Below, in pieces: positions 10,849 through 20,999 of a stretch of DNA of 64,000 bases. This DNA is from Pseudo-nitzschia pungens (Eukaryota; Bacillariophyta; Bacillariophyceae; Bacillariales; Bacillariaceae). Location: NCBI GenBank assembly GCA_037355855.1, contig CM074758.1, positions 3,507,001 through 3,571,000 on the forward strand. The letters are read 5' to 3'. Within the stretch, counting starts at the first letter, position 1; every line of letters begins with the position of its first letter. Made by a program: the position numbers and the translations under genes. The notes under the pieces were generated by a model that saw nothing but the letters and a program-made list of their open reading frames with translations, did not search any database and was not told the DNA's origin.

Positions 10849-11811
10849 GGTTGACTTGACTTGTTCTGAGTGACTAACTTGTTCCAATTTTCTGAACCAA
10901 ATTCTTTTGTGATGGGTACTGTTTCCACCAAAGTTGTCGATCGAAGGTCTGTATTGGTTGTTCTGTATCGATTTCGTGTCGACGTTCGAAAGAAAAGGTA
11001 TCACGTCAGCGTTTCCGTGTCAACAGTTTCCGTGTCAACAGTTTCGTGTCAACGGTTTCGTGTCAACGTCTTCGTGTCAACAGTTTCGTGCCGACGTCTA
11101 AAAAAAGGTATCCGCATCGATGGTTCCGATTCGATGGTTGGATGGTTGGTTACCAAAAGAGAAGAATTCTTTCGGTCTTTCTGCTCTGAACCAATCGATT
11201 TGATTCTGAGATATGACAGATCTCAGGGTTCTTGGCTTGTCTGATTCCAAGTTCCCTTGGCTAAAATCAAAATCGATGGTATGGCAGATTTGAGGTTGTC
11301 TGTGCCTCATCATTCTGATCGGATGGTCCTGACGTCATGTTCTTATTCTGCTGGATATAACTGACTGTTCTCACTGGAATACGTGGTGGTCTGTCTCCAC
11401 GAAAGCCTTTTCTTTTTCCAGTGTGGTTCCATCCGTTGCAAACAAGCGTCCCCTTGAATCCTGTAAAGTAACAGGGAATCATGGACGCTGCTTTCTCCAC
11501 GTCCTGCTTGCTCCTTCCCCACCGGATCAAGCCTCCATGGTGCCACCATGACGCTCAGCTACCGTACTCTGTATCAATAGACCCCCAGAGGTGGACGTGT
11601 GGGCTCCGGTCGTTTGCGCGTCTGTCTGCTGGGGAAGGGCCCCCCATTAACATCAGGGGTATCGCGATGTCAGCTGTTGGTCCAATAAGCTGAGGTTTTA
11701 CATCCAAGTGTAGGCATGGATGTCAGTGGTGATCAGCCAGCTGGGTTTCATCACGCGCTCTAGCCGGCGTCCCGGTTCGTAGAAGTGGGTCGAGCGGTGG
11801 GTCTGATAAAC
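10849..11811 (-). other. Cop-1 5' leader
   Basis: This lies between the 5' LTR and the gag ATG. Short tandem repeats occur at 11009-11098 (15-base units like GTTTCCGTGTCAACA). Directly inside the LTR the minus strand reads GTTTATCAGACCCACC, the expected primer-binding position. The TATCAGA core resembles initiator-tRNA-derived sites of other Copia elements, but I am not certain. Confidence 0.55.
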
Positions 11812-12701
11812 TGTGTTGATATCCGCTCGTCAGCGATCTTCGGGGAACTTAATCGGCTTGTAGATAAGTTCGACTCGTACTGGTCTGTAAATAAGGAAAA
11901 GCCTTAACAATAATAACGCGTACATCCCTGGCAAAGGGTGAGACTACAGCGGACTGTTCAAGGTCTTATTGCATACACTTAGTTACTACAAGGTACTTCC
12001 CTAGAGGTACATCGGAATCGATCGAAAGGGGAGGGCATGATAGGCATTTAATTTAGAGTGAAATATAAAGAGTGAATAAAAGGGAGCTGAGCGCGTCTCA
12101 GCTCTGTATCGTGACATCGATCCGCTAACTCGTATAATAACAGCGCTCCGTAGGTCTGGTACTGTATTCTACCGGTAGCGTATCGGAGTATCGTAGCGTA
12201 GCTCCGCTTAATTAGATCGATCGAATCGTGTGCTAGCTCACTTATGCTGCACGTTTGGTAACTGTTTGGGCCAGGTATCCGGTCATGGTATATATTATAC
12301 ACCAATGACCCGACCCCGGCGGTAGCATCGTATCTTAGCATGATATTATGGTAGGTTAGCACCATCAGTATCTCGTAGCCTTAGCAACCCTAACCCTGTA
12401 GCATTTAGCTACACCATAAAGGTGCTTTACTCGGGGTACGTACGATTGGTACAAATTGTACGCGGCGACCCTAGTAAACTCTGCTAGCAATACTAGACAG
12501 GATAGGTCTGCTGCTAAGCCTGCTGCTAAGCCTGTTGCTAAGCCTGTTGCTGAGCCTGTATGCTAGCAATTAGCACATAGCTCTAGCACTCAGCTCAGCA
12601 CCTGTTAGTCAGTTACTAGAGGCTGCTGCCTGTAGCCCCAGTACACTCTCCTACACAGGAGCCTTAGCACAGATCATAGCACCACCTTGAATATCTTCAT
12701 A
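11812..12701 (-). repeat. Cop-1 5' LTR
   Basis: An 890-bp copy of 2727-3641. The termini fit TGAAGATATTC...GATATCAACA on the coding strand, with two more shared bases at each end. Confidence 0.9.
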
Positions 12702-12705
12702 CTGA

Positions 12706-13107
12706 CCACTTGCATTACTGATACTATGTATCTGAGGAAGGGTTTTGCTTGTGTTGGCTGACCACTAGCATTACTGATGCTGTATAGCGGCATTCAAGGG
12801 ACAGTTTTGCTTGTGTTTTTCCCTTTCACGTTCTTGTTACCCCGTCTCCTGTACGCTTTGCAACAGCAGTGTCTGTTGTGCTCTGGACTGGTTCGTTTTT
12901 TCCCTGTTTCTTACCAAGGTTCGTTTGCAAAATAGTCGTCTTTACAACCTGGGGCCTAAATCTCCCATGGTTGAGGCGACACGTCGTTCTACAACTTGGG
13001 GTCCTGACTCTTGGATTGAGGCGACGATAAAGTCTGGTTACAGACTGAGTAGCTTTTAACCACCTTCGGTGGATTTTCCTACTTAAATAAGTATATTATT
13101 ATTACTA
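12706..13107 (+). mobile_element. LINE copy B, 3'UTR part
   Basis: It contains two more ~60-bp units of the GCATTACTGAT repeat (12702-12818), then a 3'UTR homologous to the other LINE copies: TTCGTTTGCAAAATAGTCGTC, CTTGGGGTCCTGACTCT, GAGGCGACGATAAAGTC, both terminal hairpins and an ATTATTATT tail. It diverges clearly from the A/C/D/G subfamily. Confidence 0.78.
13060..13072 (+). other. LINE 3'UTR hairpin, compensatory variant
   Basis: CCACC/GGTGG closes a TTC loop at the place where copies A, C, D and G have TCACC/GGTGA around TTT. The outermost pair has changed from T-A to C-G with pairing kept. Confidence 0.65.
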
Positions 13108-14249
13108 ATTACTTTGATCAAGAGTGATTGGCAATTGCTTGACACCATCGGATCCGACCATCACAAACATACCGTCGTCTATCAATCTCCGACGAGAACA
13201 CATACCAATTTGAGAAAGATGAGAAGACAGTGTGTCAATGATGGTTCTTTCCAAAAAATGAACAAAAACCATGACAAAAAACACTTACATCACCAATATT
13301 GAATCGAACTAGTAGTCAATACCAGAAAATTACTAGTAGTAAATGCGGGAGGAGGGGAAAAATCGGCGCATTTCATGTGCAAACTTCAGTGAGTATTTGC
13401 AACAACAAGAGCACCTCTGAAGTATAGAACCATATACGGTACCTATGGAAAGAGGAGAGTGAGAGCTTTCTAACAAGCCATTACTTGTTGACATTGGATC
13501 GATACTTTAGAAGTTAGGATTGCTAAAAAAAAATCGGCGCATTATGCCGCCACTACTAAACGATACTCGTACTGCCCTTGCCTCCTTATCTCAATTGTCG
13601 ACGGACAAAAAATATCTTTACATTTAGCCACTAAGGTTACCGGTACCTAACTGTAACCGTCATTTAGGCCTGAAGTCCGGAGATGGTATTTTTTTCGTTT
13701 CAGACTTCCATCTTTCGTAAATCTAATTAATGTTCAAGACAACAGAGCACGACACGTAAAATCAAGAACTGCGTGGCCTAAAAAAGTTCTGTAATTTATT
13801 GATGAAGGTATTATGTTTTGGGGAGATTCGTATGACTATCGGTATAATTTTTGGTCTTTGCCATTTGGCAAAGGAAGAAAGATCGCGATGTTGCCACCCT
13901 AATTACTCTTTGCATACGGAATTCCTACCGGTATGTGACCTACAAATGACTCTTTTCGTGTTCTTTGTTCTTGCAGAAATTATTACTATTGGATGTAGAA
14001 CTGAGGGCCAGCTGATAGGAATTCTGTATGCAGTGCTTTGTAATTTTTCTTGTAAAGTGACTTGGCAAAAAATCTTCTTTTGACTAGTACGGAAGTAGAT
14101 CCGAGATCTGAGCGCAAAGATAGCGAAGCTAACGCCATCGTAACCTTACCGTGTTTCGCTTTTAAAAGTAGAAAAATATTGTGACAGAAACGGTATCCCT
14201 CTCAACACCCAATACTCAACACTCTTTGTCCAAGATCTACGAAAGAACA
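13108..14249. other. Intergenic region upstream of the hydrolase gene
   Basis: About 1.1 kb without a recognisable gene or repeat match elsewhere in the window. It is AT-rich in places, with two AAAAAATCGGCGCATT-like words (about 13359 and 13525). An open frame at 13799-14083 resembles nothing I know. The segment just before 14250 is the likely promoter and leader of the next gene. Confidence 0.5.
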
Positions 14250-14867
14250 ATGTCTGAGTTCACTATTGCAACGTCAGAAACCGCATGTGTTTTCATTGAG
14301 TTCCAGAAGGAATTCACCTCTGAGGGAGGAAAATTGTACCCGGCCACGAAAGAGGTTATGGAGAAGACTGGCATGCGTGAGAATTCTGCTAAACTCCTCG
14401 AGTTCTGCCGCGAAAAAGGAATCCTTGTTATTCATTGTCCGATCGCCTTCCAACCCGGTCACAACGAAATTTCGAAAACTCCATACGGAATCTTGGCGGG
14501 TATCAAGGAAGGAAGTGCATTTGAGAGTGGAGACTCTGGAGCCGAAATCTACGAGCCAATGGAACCCAAAGAGGGTGAATTGGTTGTGAAGGGAAAGTCT
14601 GGACTGTGCAGTTTCGCGTCTACCAACTTGGAATTCCTTCTTCGACAACATCATATCAAGAATGTCGTGTTGGCTGGATTTTTGACAAATTGCTGTGTCG
14701 AAAGCACAATGCGCACCGCCTATGAAAAAGGATTCAAGGTGTACACCCTGAAGGATTGCACGGCTGCCACTAGCATGGCTGCTCATGAAGCATCGTTTGA
14801 ACATAACTTTGGAATGTTCAGCGTTCCCACCGACAGTGCGGAACTCATGAAGGCCGTGTCGGCGTAG
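14250..14867 (+). CDS. Isochorismatase-fold cysteine hydrolase
   Basis: 205 aa from the ATG at 14250 (context AACAATGTC); the in-frame extension to 14181 would need a GTG start, so it is rejected. The protein has the single-domain Rossmann-like cysteine hydrolase fold (isochorismatase, nicotinamidase, carbamoylase family). Visible family signatures are FIEFQKEF near the N-terminus, the Lys region VVKGKSGLCSF (Lys116) and the nucleophile region LAGFLTNCCVEST (Cys149). The usual catalytic Asp of the first motif is Glu17 here. Length is normal and no intron is evident. The substrate cannot be told from sequence, and no targeting signal is obvious. The next gene converges from the other strand 204 bp away. 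Confidence 0.88.
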   Translation: MSEFTIATSETACVFIEFQKEFTSEGGKLYPATKEVMEKTGMRENSAKLLEFCREKGILVIHCPIAFQPGHNEISKTPYGILAGIKEGSAFESGDSGAEIYEPMEPKEGELVVKGKSGLCSFASTNLEFLLRQHHIKNVVLAGFLTNCCVESTMRTAYEKGFKVYTLKDCTAATSMAAHEASFEHNFGMFSVPTDSAELMKAVSA

Positions 14868-15071
14868 TAGTTTCGAACTACATAGCTTACTTCTTTCTCA
14901 CTAGACAGTCACGGAAATGCCAATGGCAGTTCTACCACTGTCATCTTGTTGGTTCTCATTCAGAAAGCATGGTGTTCGTTCGTGACCGAAGCTTTCGCAA
15001 CTTAACGAATGAGACTTCCTATGAATCTAGATAATCTGATTATGATGATACTTTAAATTGTTACAATAGAG
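14868..15071. other. Convergent intergenic spacer
   Basis: 204 bp between the stops of the two host genes. No repeat or ORF is seen. It presumably holds both 3' ends. Confidence 0.5.
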
Positions 15072-16382
15072 TTACTGCGATTTTACATTTAGAACTTGAT
15101 TTTGCGAAAAAGTTGTAGACAAAGCGTCGATACAGCTGTGTCCGCAACCAATGTCGGAAAAATAGCAGTCTGTCTCCGCTTGGTACTCTCCTGTGGATGA
15201 ACAAGGAAATCGGATATCTCGACACGTCTCCTCGATTTGGTTTTGTGCCCATCGGATTTGCTGGACAGTCTTTTCAACCCTATCTCGACCCAACTCAGAA
15301 ATCGTTTTGTCAAGGGAAGCATTGACTGCCTTGTAAAATGCTACATCTGCCTCGACAAAGGCTTCAAATTCTTCACTGTGAAACCATTCTTTCATTTCCA
15401 ACGTAACATCAGGTGTGAGGACTGGACGACATTCCTCTTTCTTCCAATTTTCGTAGTAATCTATCTTTCTATTGGTGGTAGCACCCCCGACTTGTTGAGT
15501 TTTTCCACTGGCCTTTGGAGCGGGGAGATAGAGAATGTCTTCCAAGTTCAAGTTCAAAATTGTCTTCAGCACAGCCAGAGATTCGTCCATTCGTTCCACG
15601 ATTCCCAAGAAATCATAACTCTCGAGGACTTCCCGGATATGGGCTTGATGCTCTTGGTCATAAGGGTTGAGTGACCTTTCAACGTTAAGTGATCGAAAAT
15701 AGTATCCATAATCATGCCTCTCGTTGCTTAAAACGTAGTTTTGGAATTTCGAAATGGTGGTTCGTTGTGTGTTGCTGCCGAATTCCCTGGAACGAGCGTA
15801 ATGGTAATATTTGGAAACGAGACGATCGACTGGCTCCCGAACGACACTCCAAAGGAAAGATTTATGCGGTGAACGGTCGTAGAAACGCCTAGCGCGTTGG
15901 GATACGTATCGAGTGCTGCAGACCTTGGTTCCGTTGTAGCTGCCGTCATTCGTTTGGTGTTGCTGTTTTTTTGCCACATTGTGGGCTATTCGCGCTGTTA
16001 AACTGGAAAAAATGGACGGCGATGCTTCGACAAGTCTCACGTAGAACAAGCCTTCGGAGGCAGGCGCTCGAGTCCTCGTGACTCGCTCGTTCTCGAGAGG
16101 CCCGCACGGAAAGGGATGATCCCAAACAGGAAATGCCCTTGTGTACCCGTCGTACTCCATCCCAGGGGAGGGTGGATAAAATGGACTCAATGGGGATGAT
16201 CCCGTAACACGCACGGGTTTTCGGCTTGGTCGGTGTCGCTCATGGGATGTTATCGCAATGTCGTAGTACATCCAAAACGAGTGTATGACTAATAACGCCA
16301 CAGCGAACGGGTACATGGAGTTAGAAATCGGTAGCAGCCTATGGCGTAGTGCTCGATAGCTGGAAGGCGAATACGAAGCCAT
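15072..16382 (-). CDS. Sulfotransferase-like type II membrane protein
   Basis: 436 aa. A short basic N-terminus is followed by one hydrophobic segment at about residues 23-44, giving a type II, probably Golgi, topology. The lumenal part resembles membrane sulfotransferases that move sulfate from PAPS to glycans. The region where the 5'-phosphosulfate loop should lie (about 112-135, FYVRLVEASPSIFSSLTARIA) lacks the expected Lys. The 3'-phosphate-binding region SFLWSVVREPVDRLVSKYYHY (about 175-195) is recognisable. An NGT site is at ~150, and the C-terminus is Cys-rich. No break is seen. It could be an active divergent enzyme or one that has lost activity. The substrate is unknown. Confidence 0.72.
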   Translation of the reverse strand: MASYSPSSYRALRHRLLPISNSMYPFAVALLVIHSFWMYYDIAITSHERHRPSRKPVRVTGSSPLSPFYPPSPGMEYDGYTRAFPVWDHPFPCGPLENERVTRTRAPASEGLFYVRLVEASPSIFSSLTARIAHNVAKKQQHQTNDGSYNGTKVCSTRYVSQRARRFYDRSPHKSFLWSVVREPVDRLVSKYYHYARSREFGSNTQRTTISKFQNYVLSNERHDYGYYFRSLNVERSLNPYDQEHQAHIREVLESYDFLGIVERMDESLAVLKTILNLNLEDILYLPAPKASGKTQQVGGATTNRKIDYYENWKKEECRPVLTPDVTLEMKEWFHSEEFEAFVEADVAFYKAVNASLDKTISELGRDRVEKTVQQIRWAQNQIEETCRDIRFPCSSTGEYQAETDCYFSDIGCGHSCIDALSTTFSQNQVLNVKSQ

Positions 16383-16571
16383 CGTTTAGTCACTATTGGC
16401 ACACAGTCTTCTTCAATAGATTGAAGTGATGCATCATCACTAGTAGTAGTACGAAGTAATTAATCTTACTTCGTCATACGCGAAAACCCAGAACTGCTTA
16501 AACGCATAGGATGTCTGAGGATAAAATTGAACACTGATTCAAAGTTAAGAAATGAGTCTTATGAGGAACAA
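16383..16571. other. Upstream region of the sulfotransferase-like gene
   Basis: Short host stretch between the start codon and the LINE target duplication. It probably carries the promoter. A TAGTAGTAGTACGAAGTAATTAATC block occurs near 16440, with no clear element. Confidence 0.4.
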
Positions 16572-16591
16572 TTGGAATCAAAATACATGTT
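16572..16591. repeat. 20-bp target-site duplication, left (LINE copy C)
   Basis: TTGGAATCAAAATACATGTT, repeated exactly at 30931-30950. Confidence 0.95.
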
Positions 16592-18470
16592 ACAATTTTG
16601 CGACGCGCGATTTTGTCCGTTCCGATGTTCCAGTACTTAAAACACGTAGATTTCTACACAACTTTCCCCTTTGATATCTCACTCACTTCTAAAGCTCCTA
16701 CAACAAAACCAAGCACCACACCTATTAACAGAGACCTCCCCTATCTGATTCTGCTGTTTGTTTGGCTGCTCCTTGCTCCCTTTGGTTGCTGTGGTTGCTT
16801 GTTTCCTGTCGGTCGGTCGATCGGCAACAACAAGCTTCGGCAACAAAACAACACATAATTTTCTACAGCAAGCCCAGTACTAATTCTACAGCTGCTTTTG
16901 TCCCACTGTTCCGCTTTGTCGAGCTCGGTTTGTTTTTCGATCTGTTTTCAAGCTACCTTATTATTTAACGCTATACAGTCTTTCAAGCTCCTTAAGTGAT
17001 ATCCACTTAACGTTAACGTTCTACATTCTTCAAGGTTCCTTGCTGAGTTCCCTAAGTCTTTTCAAGTTGAAGTTGTCGAACACATACAAACCCCCCCTTC
17101 TAGAAGGTTCCTACGCGCTGATCCTTAAGTATTTGCAAGTTTGCGCGAGCATATCTTCCAGTTCCCCCTTTATTTTCAAGCCAATTGCCCACTACTCCTT
17201 AAGTGTTTATCACTTAAGAGTACCCCTGTTTCCTAGCCAAGCCCCCCAGTCCCTAAGTGTTTTCGCTTAAGGCTCCCCCTACTACACCTGTTTTCAAGCC
17301 AAGACCAACCGATCCCTAAGTACCTCCTACTTATTGCACTCTTGTTTCCAAGATTACAGCTACTACTGCCCCTTGTTTTCAAGACTACAATTTCCCTGGT
17401 CCCTAAGTGTTCGCGAGTTCCCTGATCCCTAAGTGTTTTCGCTATTAAGCAACCCCAACTTGAACTTCAAGTTCGACACTGTTTACAAGACACAAGCCTC
17501 TCTCTGGTCCCTAGGTGTTTCTACTAAAGCCCCTGTTTTCAAGCAAGCAGCTTCCCTGGTCCCTAAGTATCTCGCTCAAGGTACCTGTTTTCAAGCCAAT
17601 TGCCCCAGGATACTGTTTCTACCCATAATTACTCCCCTTGTTTCCAAGCAGGCAGCTTCCCTGATCCCTAAGTGTCTCGCTCAGGGTTCCTGTTTTCAAG
17701 CTAATTGCCCCTGGATACTGTTTCCACTTATAAGTACTCGCTAGTTTGAACCTCAAGTTCCCTCCTGAGCCTTTTAAGTGTGCCCTGCCATTGATATCCC
17801 CTGGTCCCTAAGTGTTCCTACTAAAGCCCCTGTTTTCAAGGTACAAGCTTCCCTGGGGCTGCTGTATTTCAATTCAAATTGTTTACGATTCGAATTTGCA
17901 AGCCTACAACAAGCCTACACGATTTGCAGTAGTTGCAAAATTGTTCAAATTTGCACAATTTTCAAGCTACGAGTACAGTACAGTACGAGTACACACCTAC
18001 ACAATTTGCAGAGTTCTTCCGTGCACAGAGTTTTTGCGCTCCGCTCCAAGTGTGAGACAAAGAGTTCCCCGGTGACTTTTGTGGGTGTGCTCTAGTAAAT
18101 TTTTTGGATCCCCAGGGACATTCGCAGTGTTATTTGTAGTAGTTGAAAAATTGTTCAAACTTGCACAATTTTCAAGCTACGAGTACAGTACGAGTACAAG
18201 CCTACACGTTTTGCAGAGTTCTTCGGCGCAGAGTTTTTGGGCTCCAAGTGTGAGACAAATTTTGCTTGTTTTTTAGCAAAAATTTCCAGGTTCCCCGGTG
18301 AATTTTGTGGGTGTGCTCCAGTATATTTTTGGATCCCCAGGGACCTTTTCCTTGTCCAGACCAAGGTTACCCTTGTTGTTGCTGCTGTACCCTGTTTCTA
18401 CATCCAGGTCACACTGACAGCCTACCAGCGTCCATGCCAACACGCCTATTAAGCCACTATCAGCCCCACC
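16592..18470 (+). other. LINE copy C 5'UTR
   Basis: 1.9 kb, starting ACAATTTTGCGACGCGCG as copy D does (ACAATTTGCGCG). No ORF is convincing. Much of it is built from loosely repeated units of CCTGTTTTCAAGCC...CCCTGGTCCCTAAGTGTTT. Several units form hairpins, for example TTAAGTG/CACTTAA at 16992-17010 and CTTAAGTG/CACTTAAG at 17198-17218. Two related segments with GTACAGTACGAGTACA and TTTGCAGAGTTCTTC occur around 17980-18080 and 18170-18320. Confidence 0.7.
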
Positions 18471-20649
18471 ATGCCTCCTCCCCTGCCAGCTTCCGGGCGC
18501 AAAAGGCCTCCCTTGACTGCCACTCCTTCAAACAAACACGCCTTTGTGGAGACTCCTTCCCGCCGACCACCTTCTGGCTCCGTTCAGGCTACTCCCTCTA
18601 CTCTTGCCTTTTCCTCTGCCCAGAAGTCTGATCCCTCTCAGCAGAAAGCACGCCAATCCCAACGCCAGGAGGCTCTGGCTGCTGCAAACAGGGCTCATTC
18701 TGATTCCTTCTTCTGGTGTTTTTATGGTCAGGGTCCCTGTTCTGGCAGGTCTCCCATACCTTCTGCAATTCATGCCTTTCGCAAATCTCCAACAGGTTCT
18801 CGCTTATGGGCTGGGTGTCCAAGCCCTACACACTTCTTCAGCAAGAAGGAGGGTAAGACAAGAAATCCATCCATGATATTTGCCAGACTGCCATCCCTCC
18901 TGTTTATGCTCAGGCTTTTCTGGACACCCCTGATTGGCGCAATGCCTCTGTAGCTTCCTTGGCCTCTCTTGCCTCTGCTTGCTTTCAAGGCTCTGCCCCA
19001 GCCTGGACCAAGCAACCATCTGGCCAGGCTCTCAAGAAATGTCTTATTGGTTTGGTCAAGATGTCTCCTGAGTGTTTTGATGACCTGTATTGTGAGGGCA
19101 ACCTTCTGCCCAGCACTGAAGGAAAAGTATGGTTGGCAGCCAACCACGTGCTTGTCTCTCACTGGCATTTCAAGAAGAGACCTCCTCCACCTGCGCCACC
19201 TGCTGCTGATGATGCTTCCACTTCCAAATCTTCCACTTCCAAATCAGTGTCCTTTCTTCCTGGTGGTGGTGGTGCTACTGTCTTGTCCTCTTCTGCTGGG
19301 CTTTTCCTCCAACGCCGAGGGGTTTGCTCAAGTGATTCCCGAGCTCCAGTAGATGTCACTGCTGGCACCAAGTGTTCTCATCGTTCTTATGTCACTCTGT
19401 CCCTTCCAAGGTTGATGTCACAACGCCCTGGGGAACTGTATGATGAACTGCTCAAGTCTCTCAAGGAAGCTTTGGATCTGCTCTGGACTGTTGACAAGCG
19501 CCTGGTGTTGTATGTTTTTCCCTCAAGAGCCCGGCTCAACCCAAAGGCCAAGCCTGTTACTAAGCTTTGGACTACACTACCTGACAGGAAAACCTTGGAA
19601 TTGTATGTTGCTCAGCTCTGGCTTCGCAGCAGAACTGCTCCTCACCTACGCTTCTTTGTGGGACACAGTGTTTCCCTGGAGACTCTCTTTTCTGTCCAGT
19701 TGCTCCAGAGGCTCAGAGACCGTGACATGGACCTGAAGTTTGACCACATACAGGCCCCAGTTATTGTCACCTGTGGTTTTCTCCTTGGATCCTACATGCA
19801 GAGTTTTGATCTTGACCACTACAACGAACTGCTTCAGACTCATCCCAGATTTCAGGCCTGTCCTATTGCTGTTATCAGGAAGAATATCAGCCTTGACAAC
19901 TCCAGAACTCCTGATCCCAATCCGGTTCTGGCTGCTCATGTTTTATGTGATGCTACAAAGCGCGCCCACACTGTTAAGCTCCTCAAAGCCCAGTTCAACT
20001 GTTGAAAACCTTCAGACATTGCCTCTCTCCCTGATGGTAAATTCTACAAGTTCATTGAGACAGCTACCAATCCTTCTGACCGACCCCTTCCCCCTTCCAA
20101 GCTCAAGACCGTTCGCCAAGCTAAGCACCGACAAGCCAAATTTATTGAGAGCCATGAAACTGCTCCTGTTCTGGGGGTAGTTGATCTTGATCTTCCTGTT
20201 GACTTGGGCCAAGGGCTGGGTTTGAAGACATTGTGCAGTGTGCTTATGGGCATCAGAACCTGTGACAATTGGTCATGGCCTCTTTTTCTTTCTGTTGATA
20301 CCAGTCCATACCGGGGCGAGATCCTTGCTTTGTACAACATCACTACCAAGGTTGAAGCCATGGCCATGTTGTCGTTCCTGCCTATTTTTCTGGAAGCTCA
20401 GTATGGTTCTTGTGTTAGACAATGGTTCTCTTCTGAGTGCTTGACTGAAATGGAGGCTTACCATTGGGATGCTGCTGTCAATTGTGTTGTGGAAACTGCA
20501 CCTGCTGCAGATCCAATGCAGGATGACTCTCTTCCCTTTTTTGGTGATGGGGATGCAAGAGATTGGGAACTTGTTGATGATGACTTGTCCGTTGACCTTG
20601 CCCCAGACCTCACTTTTGATCTAGATTTGCACTTTAACCTCCAAGCCCG
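18471..20649 (+). pseudogene. LINE ORF1, 5' part (copy C)
   Basis: The start is ATG 18471 (MPPPLPASGRKRPP). The early protein is basic and Ser/Pro-rich, then HSDSFFWCFYGQGPCSG and AFRKSPTGSRLWAGCPSPTHFF. The frame is lost near 18844-18866: the conserved downstream protein (PPVYAQAFLDTPDW and on) is in another frame, and the same shift is present in copy E. It is then open to a UGA at 20003-20005 in AQFN-C-stop, where copies E (unit 2) and F read AQFNRCKPSD, then open again in the same frame to the Gyp-1 insertion at 20650. I recognise no known domain; ORF1 of LINEs usually makes an RNA-binding particle protein. Confidence 0.75.
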
Positions 20650-20969
20650 TGTAACACTCTAAGGTAGAAAAAATTCGGAGTAGTATGAATAATTGTGTGT
20701 TATTTCACTTTACGAGATGGGATTGAAATTAAAGAGATGAAATAATGAGCGATGAGGTCATCGCGATCTCTTTATATAATTTCCATCCTTGTATATAACA
20801 TATATTCTGTATGTAACCTTAATCGTGCGATCGCTCTCTTCTATCTGCTCGTTCATACATACCGGATATCCATATATGTATATCATACATATAGGTATCG
20901 ATTGAATCCCATGTGGGATTCGGTTAATTATTAATTCGTAACACTACTAGCCTACGCTAGCATGTTACA
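20650..20969 (-). repeat. Gyp-1 3' LTR
   Basis: 320 bp, TGTAACA...TGTTACA termini. Matches 26141-26460 throughout by eye. Just inside it the minus strand reads ATGAGGCACTA, a weak polypurine tract. Confidence 0.93.
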
Positions 20970-20999
20970 TAGTGCCTCATGATTGAACGAATCCCACAG

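Larger units (their letters stand above)
2727..12701 (-). mobile_element. Cop-1, full-length Ty1/Copia retrotransposon (diatom type)
   Basis: An element of 9,975 bp with two LTRs (2727-3641 and 11812-12701), a coding strand on minus, and gag, protease-integrase and RT-RNase H in the Copia order. Flanking CTGA (2723-2726 and 12702-12705) is the likely target duplication; boundaries are good to about 2 bases. It sits between two ~60-bp tandem units of LINE copy B. All coding sequence is in one frame, broken only by UGA codons at 8788-8790 and 5989-5991. The protease motif with HADT in place of the usual GA(T/S) is typical of diatom Copia lineages. Confidence 0.93.

Noticed and set aside
13799..14083. 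94-aa ORF upstream of the hydrolase
   Set aside because: No family resemblance, no visible homologue, composition like the surrounding intergenic DNA.
14181..14249. N-terminal extension of the hydrolase
   Set aside because: It would need a GTG start; ATG 14250 fits the family N-terminus.
18852..18885. 34-base intron (GTAAGA...CCAG) in LINE ORF1
   Set aside because: Removal leads to a frame that soon hits a stop, so it does not restore the protein.
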